Source: SABI01 sp963676605
GTDB taxonomy: Bacteria > Spirochaetota > Spirochaetia > Sphaerochaetales > Sphaerochaetaceae
Reading direction: 5' to 3'
Assembly (NCBI GenBank): GCA_963676605.2
Contig: CAXXSP010000018.1
Location: forward strand, 186,001-250,000
Length of the DNA stretch: 64,000 bases
Part shown: positions 25,764-33,886 of the stretch, in pieces
Position numbering within the stretch: the stretch's first letter is position 1
How the letters are laid out: each line of letters opens with the position of its first letter
Position numbers and translations under genes: made by a program
The notes under the pieces: generated by a model
The model's database searches: none
Told to the model about the DNA's origin: nothing
Seen by the model: only the letters and a program-made list of their open reading frames with translations

Positions 25764-26786
25764 ATGGAAAACAAGAAACCGATACTTGGAATCAGCGTAG
25801 GGGATCCGGCAGGAATCGGACCTGAGATCACAGCAAAAGCTCTTACAGAAGCACATACCTACGAAATCTGCAGACCCCTTGTCGTCTGTGACCTTGAAGT
25901 GATGAAGGAAGCGATCAAGTTCAGCGGTCTTGATCTCAAGACCAACGCTGTGTCCTCACCCGCTGAAGGGAAGTACGAGCTGGGCACTGTGGATGTTCTT
26001 GATATGAAGAATGTCGACATGTCTCAGCTGAAATACAAGACTGTCGCAGCCATGAGCGGTAAGGCATCGTATGAGTACATTGAAAAGGTCATTCACCTTG
26101 CAATGGACGGTGAGATTGATGCAACGATCACCGGGCCGATCCACAAGGAAGCTATCAATGCCGCAGGAATTCATGAAGCAGGACATACGGAGATCTATGC
26201 CCGTCTGACAGGTACCAAAGATTACGCGATGATGCTCGCTGAAGGCGATTTCAGAGTTGTGCATGTCTCCACCCATGTCTCTCTCCAGGAAGCAATCAAC
26301 AGAACAAAGAAAGAGAGAATCGGAAAGGTGATCGACCTTGCTGATGAAGCTCTCAAGAAAATGGGAATCGAAAACCCCAGAATCGCTGTTGCCGGACTGA
26401 ATCCTCATGCGGGTGAAGGCGGTATGTTCGGACGTGAGGAGATCGATGAGATTATCCCTGCAATTGAAAAAGCGGTGTCCGAAGGAAAGAATGTGGAAGG
26501 ACCGATCCCTCCCGATACCGTGTTCTCGAAGATGCAGGGCGGACAGTATGACATCGTCGTAGTCATGTACCATGACCAGGGGCATATCCCGACAAAGCTT
26601 GCAGGCTTCAACTACGACATCAAGACCAATACCTGGCTGAGCATGTCGGGTGTGAATATCACGCTAGGACTTCCGATCATCAGAAGTTCGGTAGATCATG
26701 GAGTTGCCTTCGGTAAGGCCGGAGAAGGAAGAGCGAATCCTGAAAGCATGCTCCAGGCAATCGAGATGGGAGTAAAGATGGTGTAA
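25764..26786 (+). CDS. pdxA2: PdxA2-family 4-phospho-acid dehydrogenase (second copy)
   Basis: A 340-residue paralog of the protein at 20246. It shows ISVGDPAGIGPEITAKAL, TGPIHKEAINAAGI, GHTEIYARLTG, the metal histidines in VVHVSTHVSLQEAINRTKK, GLNPHAGEGGMFGREE and VMYHDQGHIPTKLAGF. It differs from the first copy by a 15-residue insertion before SGVNITLGLP and a longer N-terminal part. In the D-threonate route PdxA2 oxidises the 4-phospho acid and releases dihydroxyacetone phosphate and CO2, which fits the kinase two genes upstream. The two copies may handle different stereoisomers. Confidence 0.87.
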   Translation: MENKKPILGISVGDPAGIGPEITAKALTEAHTYEICRPLVVCDLEVMKEAIKFSGLDLKTNAVSSPAEGKYELGTVDVLDMKNVDMSQLKYKTVAAMSGKASYEYIEKVIHLAMDGEIDATITGPIHKEAINAAGIHEAGHTEIYARLTGTKDYAMMLAEGDFRVVHVSTHVSLQEAINRTKKERIGKVIDLADEALKKMGIENPRIAVAGLNPHAGEGGMFGREEIDEIIPAIEKAVSEGKNVEGPIPPDTVFSKMQGGQYDIVVVMYHDQGHIPTKLAGFNYDIKTNTWLSMSGVNITLGLPIIRSSVDHGVAFGKAGEGRANPESMLQAIEMGVKMV

Positions 26787-26795
26787 TAACTGTGG

Positions 26796-26829
26796 AATCC
26801 ATGATGGGAGGAGGTTCCCATCACGGATT
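26796..26829 (+). other. Intercistronic hairpin after pdxA2
   Basis: AATCCATGATGGGA (26796-26809) pairs with TCCCATCACGGATT (26816-26829) with one mismatch and a six-base loop. No T run follows, so RNA processing or stability between the enzyme and the dehydrogenase-transporter halves of the operon is more likely than termination. Confidence 0.55.
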
Positions 26830-26888
26830 GCTTGTAAAAACATTCATAAGGAAAACAAGTTATTTGTTATATGAAAAAAGGAGATATC

Positions 26889-27869
26889 GTGGCTAAAGTA
26901 CTTGTAAGCCATAATTTAGCAAAACCAGTAATGGATTACCTCAGAAGCACAGTAGATGAGGTAATCGTACCAGATACGGCTGATCCAGAACTCTTGCTTC
27001 CCCATTTGAAAGATGTGGATGGCGCGATTATAAGGATCGGGTCAATTACTGGTGAAATGATAGAGCAGTGCCCGAAGCTCAAAGTAATCGGGAGAAGCGG
27101 TGTAGGATACGATGATATAGATGTAGCATCTGCTACTGCACACGGTATTCCAGTGACCATCACTCCCGGTGGTAATGCGAGAGCTGTTGCAGAGCATACG
27201 TTCACTCTTATCCTTGCAGCTGCGAAGAATATTGTCAGAATGGATAACGCCACGAGAGATGGTGATTTCTATATAAGAAATACTCGTAACTGTGTCGAAC
27301 TGTACGGTAAAACCCTCTACCTTGTCGGTTTTGGGAACATTGGAAAACTGGTTGCTTCATATGCGAGTGCTTTCGGTATGAACGTTGCCGTATATGATCC
27401 GTACGTATCAGCCTCAACTATTGAAGAACTTGGGTATCAGTATGTCAGAGAGCTAAAGGAAGGGGTTGCTATCGCAGATATCATATCCCTTCACATTCCT
27501 CTTACAGAACAGACCAGAAACCTGTTTGATGCAGCAATGATAGCAAACATGAAGAAAGGGAGTATTCTCATCAATTGTGCACGCGGAGGTATCGTGGTTG
27601 AATCAGCGATGAGCGAGGCACTTGCTTCCCAGCAGTTGTACGGAGCAGGCATTGATGTCTTCTCGGAAGAACCGCCATCAAAGGAACTCCCTATTCTCTC
27701 CGCTCAGAATCTTACCGTATCACCGCATAACGCTTCTCTCACCGAAGAAGCAGTTATATCAGTGCACCAGATGTGCGCAGAAAGTGTCGTAAGCGTCATT
27801 GAGGGAAAGAAATGGGATAAAGTCGCTGATAAAAAAGTATATGAACATTCTATCTGGAGGGATAAATAA
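26889..27869 (+). CDS. D-isomer-specific 2-hydroxyacid dehydrogenase (SerA-like)
   Basis: A 326-residue NAD-dependent dehydrogenase. It has IGRSGVGYDDIDVASA, the Rossmann motif LVGFGNIGKLVA, catalytic Arg in INCARGGIVVESAM, Glu in IDVFSEEPPSKE and His in VSPHNASLTEEAV. GTG 26889 is preferred because AAAGGAG lies five bases upstream; the upstream ATG at 26871 would place that site inside the gene. No ACT domain is present, so it is unlikely to be the biosynthetic phosphoglycerate dehydrogenase. In this operon it probably oxidises or reduces the 2-position of a sugar acid. It is three bases before tctB. Confidence 0.87.
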   Translation: MAKVLVSHNLAKPVMDYLRSTVDEVIVPDTADPELLLPHLKDVDGAIIRIGSITGEMIEQCPKLKVIGRSGVGYDDIDVASATAHGIPVTITPGGNARAVAEHTFTLILAAAKNIVRMDNATRDGDFYIRNTRNCVELYGKTLYLVGFGNIGKLVASYASAFGMNVAVYDPYVSASTIEELGYQYVRELKEGVAIADIISLHIPLTEQTRNLFDAAMIANMKKGSILINCARGGIVVESAMSEALASQQLYGAGIDVFSEEPPSKELPILSAQNLTVSPHNASLTEEAVISVHQMCAESVVSVIEGKKWDKVADKKVYEHSIWRDK

Positions 27870-27871
27870 TC

Positions 27872-28345
27872 ATGAGAAAAGGATTCAAAGAGGCTTATAC
27901 CGGTCTGGTTCTGTTCCTCTTCTCGGTTGTGATGTATTTCGTCATCATACCGATCAATATTAAATCATATGCGGTATATGGCCTTCCGCCATCATTCTTT
28001 CCGAAAGTTATTTCGGCCGCTCTAGGCGTCTTCTCTCTGCTTTTACTCGCTTCAGGTGTAAAAGAGGGAGGCAGGGAAGTTTTCAGTAAAGAAATGATCA
28101 GTGAGCACTTCAAGTCGATCAACACGAAAGCAGTAAAAAATATCGGAATGATTTTCGGACTCTTCGTTCTTTACCTTATCGGCCTCGCCACTGTAGGTTT
28201 CCTCATTGCGACTCCGATCATCATATTTCTCCTTGGAATGGCCTTCCGCTGGAAGAGATATATCATCCTCACAATTCTGGCACTTGTAGCTACAGCCGTT
28301 CTCTATGTGATTTTCGGTACAGTGCTCGGCAGTCCGCTGCCCTAA
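27872..28345 (+). CDS. tctB: Tripartite tricarboxylate transporter small subunit TctB
   Basis: A 157-residue membrane protein with four helices (GLVLFLFSVVMYFVIIPI, FFPKVISAALGVFSLLLLAS, IGMIFGLFVLYLIGLATVGF, IILTILALVATAVLYVIFG), as in TctB. The PPSFFPKVIS segment corresponds to the conserved loop. It starts two bases after the dehydrogenase stop and is 11 bp before tctA. Confidence 0.88.
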   Translation: MRKGFKEAYTGLVLFLFSVVMYFVIIPINIKSYAVYGLPPSFFPKVISAALGVFSLLLLASGVKEGGREVFSKEMISEHFKSINTKAVKNIGMIFGLFVLYLIGLATVGFLIATPIIIFLLGMAFRWKRYIILTILALVATAVLYVIFGTVLGSPLP

Positions 28346-28356
28346 GGAGTATTCAC

Positions 28357-29844
28357 ATGTTCAACATGATATTACATGGATTTATAGATATCTTTACTCT
28401 GACAAACCTCCTCTGGATCGTGTTCGGTACCCTTACAGGTATTGTCATCGGAGCTATCCCGGGATTGACAGCGACGATGGGGATCGCCCTTCTCCTGCCG
28501 CTTACATTCGGCATGGAAGCTCTTCCTGCCATCAGCATGCTCCTCGGTATCTATGCCGGGGGAATGTACGGCGGCTCGATTACAGCTATCCTCATTAACA
28601 CACCCGGAACGCCTGCCGCTGCAGCGACAAGTCTTGACGGATATCCTCTGGCTCAGAAAGGCGAAGCGGGTCGTGCATTGAAAATGGCTATCTACAGTTC
28701 AACTGTAGGCGGACTTTTCAGTGCTTTGATGCTGATCCTTATAGCTCCCCAGCTTGCTAAGCTTGCCCTGAAGTTCGGTCCTGCTGAATACACGGCACTC
28801 GTTCTACTCGGTCTTACGGTTATCGCAGGTATCAGTGGAAACTCACTTGTGAAGGGTCTTATTGCAGGCTCACTCGGACTTCTCATGTCCACCATCGGTC
28901 TCGACCCCATGGTCGGCATGCCTCGTCTCACTTTCGGTTCTATGTACCTTACAAGCGGGCTTTCAACTGTCCCGGTTCTCATCGGTCTCTTCGCGATCGC
29001 TGAGATTCTCGTGAACGCCGAGAATATCGGTGTAGAAGGTAAAAAGATAGAACTTGCTAAAATATCCGGTGACCAGAAAGTAACATTCAAGGAATTCAAG
29101 AGTCACTTCTGGACAATGATCAAAGGGTCTCTGATCGGAACCTACATCGGAATCATCCCGGGAATCGGAAGCGGAGTATCTGCCTTCGTCAGTTACAATG
29201 AAGCAAAACGTTCTTCAAAGCATCCCGAAAACTTCGGAAAAGGAGAAATCGCTGGTGTTGTTGCTTCTGAGTCCGCAAACAACGGTGCCACCGGTGCAAC
29301 ATTGATTCCTCTTCTCACACTTGGTATTCCCGGAGACGTCGTCACAGCTGTACTACTCGGTGCCTTCATGATTCAAGGACTGACTCCAGGACCGCTCCTT
29401 TTCCAGGACCACGGATCAACTATCTTCGCGATTTTTGCTGGATTCGTCATTATCAATATCGTCATGATGATCTTCGGTATTGTCGGAGTGAAGTATTTCG
29501 CCCACGTCAACAGTCTCCCCGCAGAGCTTCTCTACTCAGTTATCTTCATTATGTGCGCTGTCGGTTCTTTCGCAGTAGACAACACCCTGTTCAATGTTGG
29601 AGTGGTTCTGGCATTCGGTCTTGTAGGCTATGTGTTCAGAAAACTAGAACTGCCCGGCGGTCCGTTCCTTATCGCATTCCTTCTCGGACCTCTCTTTGAA
29701 TCAAACCTTAGAAGAACTGTCATCCTCTTCGATGGAAACATGCTGCTGATCTTCACAAAACCAATAGCCGTGTTCTTTATCGTACTGTGTGCCGTTTCTC
29801 TCTTCTTTATTCTCAGGAATAGCAAGAAGGAGAATTCGAAATAG
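28357..29844 (+). CDS. tctA: Tripartite tricarboxylate transporter large subunit TctA
   Basis: A complete 495-residue permease: VFGTLTGIVIGAIPGLTATM, GIYAGGMYGGSITAILINTP, YIGIIPGIGSGVSAFVSYNE, FGKGEIAGVVASESANNGAT and LGIPGDVVTAVLLGAFMIQG followed by LTPGPLLF. The intact LTPGPLLF stretch shows what is broken in the first-locus copy at 10259. AAGGAG precedes the ATG. TctA drives uptake of carboxylates with TctB and TctC using ion gradients; here the cargo is probably a four-carbon sugar acid. Confidence 0.94.
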   Translation: MFNMILHGFIDIFTLTNLLWIVFGTLTGIVIGAIPGLTATMGIALLLPLTFGMEALPAISMLLGIYAGGMYGGSITAILINTPGTPAAAATSLDGYPLAQKGEAGRALKMAIYSSTVGGLFSALMLILIAPQLAKLALKFGPAEYTALVLLGLTVIAGISGNSLVKGLIAGSLGLLMSTIGLDPMVGMPRLTFGSMYLTSGLSTVPVLIGLFAIAEILVNAENIGVEGKKIELAKISGDQKVTFKEFKSHFWTMIKGSLIGTYIGIIPGIGSGVSAFVSYNEAKRSSKHPENFGKGEIAGVVASESANNGATGATLIPLLTLGIPGDVVTAVLLGAFMIQGLTPGPLLFQDHGSTIFAIFAGFVIINIVMMIFGIVGVKYFAHVNSLPAELLYSVIFIMCAVGSFAVDNTLFNVGVVLAFGLVGYVFRKLELPGGPFLIAFLLGPLFESNLRRTVILFDGNMLLIFTKPIAVFFIVLCAVSLFFILRNSKKENSK

Positions 29845-29850
29845 AAATTA

Positions 29851-29867
29851 CTCTGCCGTCGGCAGAG
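29851..29867 (+). other. Hairpin between tctA and tctC
   Basis: CTCTGCC (29851-29857) pairs with GGCAGAG (29861-29867) around GTC. It sits between the tctA stop and the AAAAAAGGAG ribosome site of tctC, the same position as the hairpin at 9755-9783 in the first tct operon. Confidence 0.6.
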
Positions 29868-29888
29868 AAATAAAAAAGGAGTATTTTT

Positions 29889-30872
29889 ATGAAAAAAATG
29901 CTGATGATTTTGCTGATTGCTCTCATGGCAGCCGGCGCTCTCTTTGCAGAAGGTCAAGCAGAAACAATGGAAACTGCTGACTCGTATCCTTCAAAACCGA
30001 TGAAAGTCATCGTTGAATACAATGCAGGCGGATCAACCGATATGCTCGGCAGAGCCATTGCTTCGATTATCCCGAAATATCTTGAACAGCCCATGGTTGT
30101 TGAAAACAGACCCGGCGGAAGCGGCATGATCGGTGTCGACGCTGTACTCAAGGCAAAGGCTGACGGGTATACCCTCGGTACAACCTCTTCAGGTCCTTTC
30201 ACTACCGTTCCTCTCACACAGAAAGCTCCTTATGATCCTGTAGAAGATGTAGTCTTCATTGCAAACTTCACACTCGGTCCTATCGTTGTCTGTGCCTCAT
30301 CAGATGCACCCTGGGATGACCTCACTGACCTCGTTGCCGACGCAAAGGCAAACCCCGGAAAGTATATCTACGGGCAGAATGCTCCAGGCGGAACAACTCA
30401 TATCGCAATGGAAACCTTCAGAAGTGCAGCAGGCATCGATATGAAGATGATTCCCTACAACAGCGGTTCAGAAGTCGCAGCGGCTCTCCTTGGCGGTCAC
30501 GTTGATACCGGTACACTCTCTCCTGCAGAAGCAGCAGAACAGGTGAAAGCTGGTGCGCTCAAGATGCTTGGCGTATTCAATGCAGAAAGAATGGATGCAT
30601 ATCCTGATGTAATGACAGCAACAGAACAGGGATTTGATGTTCAGATCGCAGTTCCCAAAGGTATCTTCGCTCCTGCAGCTACAGATGCCGAAATCGTTGC
30701 AAAGCTCGAAGCAGCTCTTGAAAAAGTCTACAATGACGAAGAATTCATCGCTATAGCAAAGAAAATAGGTCTTGGACCTGAACTGTACTGGATGAACTCG
30801 GCAGATTCACAGAAATTCATGAACAACATGTATAATTCTATGAAACCTGTTGTGGAAGCTCTCGGGCTCTAG
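29889..30872 (+). CDS. Tripartite tricarboxylate transporter solute-binding protein TctC
   Basis: A 327-residue periplasmic protein with signal peptide MKKMLMILLIALMAAGALFA, then YPSKPMKVIVEYNAGGSTDM and VVENRPGGSGMIGVDAVLKA, the Bug-family ligand loops. Later motifs include YGQNAPGGTTHIAMETF and LLGGHVDTGTLSPAEA. It is last in the operon, followed by a strong terminator. It is more diverged from the two first-locus copies than they are from each other (VEYNAGGSTD against VPAKAGGGTD), consistent with a different ligand. Confidence 0.94.
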   Translation: MKKMLMILLIALMAAGALFAEGQAETMETADSYPSKPMKVIVEYNAGGSTDMLGRAIASIIPKYLEQPMVVENRPGGSGMIGVDAVLKAKADGYTLGTTSSGPFTTVPLTQKAPYDPVEDVVFIANFTLGPIVVCASSDAPWDDLTDLVADAKANPGKYIYGQNAPGGTTHIAMETFRSAAGIDMKMIPYNSGSEVAAALLGGHVDTGTLSPAEAAEQVKAGALKMLGVFNAERMDAYPDVMTATEQGFDVQIAVPKGIFAPAATDAEIVAKLEAALEKVYNDEEFIAIAKKIGLGPELYWMNSADSQKFMNNMYNSMKPVVEALGL

Positions 30873-30889
30873 CTCATTAGCTCTCCGGT

Positions 30890-30934
30890 AACGAAGGTAT
30901 TGTGGTAACTCCCATGATACCTTCGTTTTTTTTT
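30890..30934 (+). terminator. Strong rho-independent terminator of the kinase-tct operon
   Basis: AACGAAGGTAT (30890-30900) pairs perfectly with ATACCTTCGTT (30917-30927), followed by a run of T to 30934. Confidence 0.92.
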
Positions 30935-31049
30935 GCCCAGTCTCCACAGATGACTAGATTTCGGCTACTATAATCCAGGTAGAATTTTACAGGCTCTATA
31001 CACATACCTGGGGAATGAAAGGTTGAAGGACAGGCAAAAGATGAGAAAA

Positions 31050-31273
31050 GGAACGGAAGATACTCTAAAGTTTTAGTTACCACACCAAACACAAGGAGAA
31101 CTTCCGTTCCATGAACGATAGTATCACTAATTCCACGCATGTAACAAGCAATCATGCTACACATATAAAGGAACTATCAAACGGGAACATAATGTACACT
31201 TGGTTCGAAAGCAGCATGAAGGTCTCTTCAGATATAAGCTGCTTTTCCCTGATTAGGTACTATTCAGATCCTT
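31050..31273 (+). other. Possible truncated gene behind a hairpin leader (gap after kinase-tct operon)
   Basis: GGAACGGAAG (31050-31059) and CTTCCGTTCC (31101-31110) form a perfect inverted repeat whose loop contains AAGGAG (31093-31098) and whose right arm abuts an ATG at 31111. The frame then reads MNDSITNSTHVTSNHATHIK and FSLIRYYSDPFKILHPEL before running antisense into the deoC end (stop 31374). I do not recognise the protein. A truncated gene cut off at the deoC junction is possible; chance is also possible. The remaining bases from 30935 to 31049 show nothing I can name. Confidence 0.25.
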
Positions 31274-31984
31274 TTAAGATTCTACACCCAGAACTATCGG
31301 TGTCGATCTATACCCTATTCCCATCCGGTCAATGCCGAGATTTATCAGTTCAAAGAAATATTCCTGAGTCCTGATACCGCCCGCTCCTTTCACCTTGCAC
31401 CGGCCTTTGGCAGCCTCCAGCATGGTCGAGAGGACTTCTACGGTAGCCCCCTGATTCTTGCCTCCGGTGAAGAAACCCGTTGAGGTTTTTACAAAATCAG
31501 CACCTGCGTTACAGGCAACGTCCGTCGCCTTGGCGATCTGATCAAGGTTCAAAGCATCAACTTCGAAAATGACTTTCAGTTTCGTACCATACTTCTTCGT
31601 CACAGCCGCTACTTCCCGTATATCCTGTTCTACATCATCCCACCTGCCAGAACGTATCCAGCCGTAGTTAGCTACAATATCAAGATCTTCGATATCCCCG
31701 TCTCTGCAGATAATCTCTGCCTGGGCCACCTTACTTTCTGTCGTAGACGTCCCGAAAGGGAAATCGCACACTACGCAGATTCCGGTCGAGGTATTCCTGC
31801 ATAAGCTTTTCGCAATCGGGAGGCTGGAAGGATTGATGCAGACTGTTCTACATCCGAAATCTATTCCCTCTGTGATATATCGAATGATCTCAGCTTCAGT
31901 GAATTCAGGTTTCAATACCGACTGATCGATATAGGAAGCAAGCTCTGTCACAGACATCTGTTCTGCTTTTTTATTTGTTTTCAT
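31274..31984 (-). CDS. deoC: Deoxyribose-phosphate aldolase
   Basis: DeoC splits 2-deoxyribose 5-phosphate into glyceraldehyde 3-phosphate and acetaldehyde. The 236-residue protein shows SYIDQSVLKPEFTEAEI, VCVVCDFPFGTSTTESKV, EDLDIVANYGWIRSGRW, the Schiff-base lysine in DFVKTSTGFFTGG and VKGAGGIRTQEYFFELI. Canonical DeoC has D-x-V-x-N-x-G in the third motif; here it is DIVANYG, consistent. GGGAG lies before the ATG. No other nucleoside-catabolism gene is adjacent, so it stands alone and faces away from the membrane-protein gene upstream. Confidence 0.92.
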   Translation of the reverse strand: MKTNKKAEQMSVTELASYIDQSVLKPEFTEAEIIRYITEGIDFGCRTVCINPSSLPIAKSLCRNTSTGICVVCDFPFGTSTTESKVAQAEIICRDGDIEDLDIVANYGWIRSGRWDDVEQDIREVAAVTKKYGTKLKVIFEVDALNLDQIAKATDVACNAGADFVKTSTGFFTGGKNQGATVEVLSTMLEAAKGRCKVKGAGGIRTQEYFFELINLGIDRMGIGYRSTPIVLGVES

Positions 31985-32123
31985 CTGAGGACTCCCTGGG
32001 TATAATGCACAGCATACGTGTGTAGAAGGAAGTATATAATGATTTCATGCCGGTGTGTATCAGCTTTTTCATCTACTGGATCTCTTTCTGGTTACGAAGA
32101 TTACAGGGAACAGGTATTCCTGT

Positions 32124-33314
32124 CTACCGGAATCCAAAGAGTAGGGGGAAGAAGAAAACGACCTGAAAAGCCCAGATCGCATAGATGAAGAGAAATCCCG
32201 TCTTCGCTTTCTGTATACTTTTCTCCTCCATTCCTTTCCTCATCTGAGTGACTCCGATAATCACGAGATGAATGAGAAAGAGAATATTCAGAACAGCCGC
32301 AGCGCTTTTGTTCGGCGTGAACCCTGAGTTGAAGAGACGGAAGCTTATTGAGACCATTGCAACCAGATCCAGAATAACCGCCGCCCAGACCAGGAGTTTG
32401 TCAAAGATAGTGCGATAGGTTTTCTTCTGAGTTACTGGGGAGAACAAGATCAGGCAGATTACCAGAATCAGAATCCCATCAAGCATGATAAGAAGCTCCC
32501 GCTGATCCCCAGGATTCTCCCGAGGCAGGACGCTGACAATAATCAGAACAAGAAGAAGCAGATCTATGACCGGTATAAATACAGATGATAGGATAGATGC
32601 AAGGTTTCGCTCCCTCAGGGGGGCATGTAATGTGACGAACACAGACACAGTCACCATGGCACCGAACCCGCTGGGAATGAGCCGGTTCTCAATGGAACTG
32701 TCAAAATTGTAGCCGAGTAAAGAAACCGTCGTTCCAAGTATTCCGACAACTACAAGCCAGCCGGCAGCTGCAAGAAGGGTGAAAAGCACCGTCTCTCCGA
32801 GAGTTTCCACTGCCCGTGTGTACTGCAGAGGTACGTCTAGTGATTTTTCCAGATACTTCCCAAGGACCCTGATCAGGATGTACAGGTAGATAACTGGGAG
32901 GTGATATGCACTGAGGAGTGCAGTATGTCCTGGTTCAGCCACGGGATACAGCATTGAAATAGCGGGTATAAGGATGAAGACAGCTAAGAGAGTGACTGTA
33001 TCCCTGATTGAGATATTCAGGGTAAAACCCGCATACAGGGATGCAGGAAGAAGGAGCGAGGGAACAAGGAGTTTCATACGTGAAGCATCAGACAGGCTTT
33101 CGCCTGCGCTCATCAGCAGCCATACGGAAACAGCTGCGAACAATGCACACCCGATCATCACCGGCAGGCTTCTTCTCTTCCTGTCTTCAGAGGTTTGGTG
33201 GAAACCGGTTTTTACCCTGTGTTCTGCAATAAGGAGTATTTCCTCATCGCTCAGTCCTGTGTCCCTGAGTCTTTCTGATTCTATATGAACGAGGTCATGA
33301 AAAGACTTTTCCAT
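32124..33314 (-). CDS. Polytopic membrane protein of unknown function
   Basis: This 396-residue protein has a soluble N-terminal segment of about 50 residues (HDLVHIESERLRDTGLSDEE), then about ten hydrophobic helices, for example LPVMIGCALFAAVSVWLLM, TVLFTLLAAAGWLVVVGIL, LLLLVLIIVSVL and a final FIYAIWAFQVVFFFPLLFG. I recognise no catalytic motif. The layout, a short cytoplasmic prefix followed by many helices, is seen in DUF2157/DUF4153-like proteins, but I cannot assign it. It has no convincing operon partner: deoC is 140 bp downstream and a 340-bp gap lies upstream. Confidence 0.7.
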   Translation of the reverse strand: MEKSFHDLVHIESERLRDTGLSDEEILLIAEHRVKTGFHQTSEDRKRRSLPVMIGCALFAAVSVWLLMSAGESLSDASRMKLLVPSLLLPASLYAGFTLNISIRDTVTLLAVFILIPAISMLYPVAEPGHTALLSAYHLPVIYLYILIRVLGKYLEKSLDVPLQYTRAVETLGETVLFTLLAAAGWLVVVGILGTTVSLLGYNFDSSIENRLIPSGFGAMVTVSVFVTLHAPLRERNLASILSSVFIPVIDLLLLVLIIVSVLPRENPGDQRELLIMLDGILILVICLILFSPVTQKKTYRTIFDKLLVWAAVILDLVAMVSISFRLFNSGFTPNKSAAAVLNILFLIHLVIIGVTQMRKGMEEKSIQKAKTGFLFIYAIWAFQVVFFFPLLFGFR

Positions 33315-33551
33315 AGCAAGTTTTCCTGTACGGCTTGTATTCTACTCCTAAATCTTTTAGAAGTGAAGTCGAATCTGAGAGGGAGAGACAGTTAGTCGGG
33401 GTAATCGAATTGCTCTATCTTACCTGTAGAGAGACAGGAAGTGCCTCTTTCACTGTGTCTTCCAGCTCCAGGATACGCACTATGTGTGACACGCTAGTGA
33501 TGTAAAGAGTAAAAAAAACGGGATTGGGAAGTGCTTGTCATAGGTCCTCCT

Positions 33552-33597
33552 GGTGACGTCTGTCACCAAAGTGTCACCAAACTCATTTTTGGTGACA
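33552..33597. repeat. Cluster of four GGTGAC/GTCACC repeats next to tRNA-Gly
   Basis: GGTGAC at 33552, GTCACC at 33562 and 33573, and GGTGAC at 33591 occur in 46 bases; the last two belong to a perfect 10-bp inverted repeat (TGTCACCAAA 33572-33581, TTTGGTGACA 33588-33597). The cluster lies 57 bp downstream of tRNA-Gly. On the minus strand AGGAGG (33547 region) is followed by a short frame MTSTSQSRFFYSLHH that stops. The rest of 33315-33653 holds no recognisable gene. A scar of an element integrated at the tRNA, or an operator cluster, are both possible. Confidence 0.4.
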
Positions 33598-33653
33598 GTT
33601 TTCTCGGCTTCGAGTAAAGGACTAACTTCTTATACGGGTTGAAGTTAAGGTAG

Positions 33654-33724
33654 AGCGCCCGACGGGAATCGAACCCGCCTCTTCAGCTTGGAAGGCTGAG
33701 GTAATACCACTATACCACAGGCGC
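33654..33724 (-). tRNA. tRNA-Gly (anticodon TCC)
   Basis: A 71-base cloverleaf: acceptor GCGCCTG pairs with CGGGCGC, the anticodon arm is CAGC-CTTCCAA-GCTG with TCC, and the T arm is GGCGGGTTCGATTCCCGTC. CCA is not encoded. Confidence 0.95.
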
Positions 33725-33886
33725 CTGCTAATGTTTTGTACGTCTAACGTACGGATGTAATTTATAGCGGAATTCTCCTATTCCGTCAATAGGATGCAGC
33801 AAATAAAACACCTTTCATCCCGTTTTCAGGGATGCGCACATACGGTATACTGAGACCAGGTGCCAGTCACCGATGCATGAGGTAAT

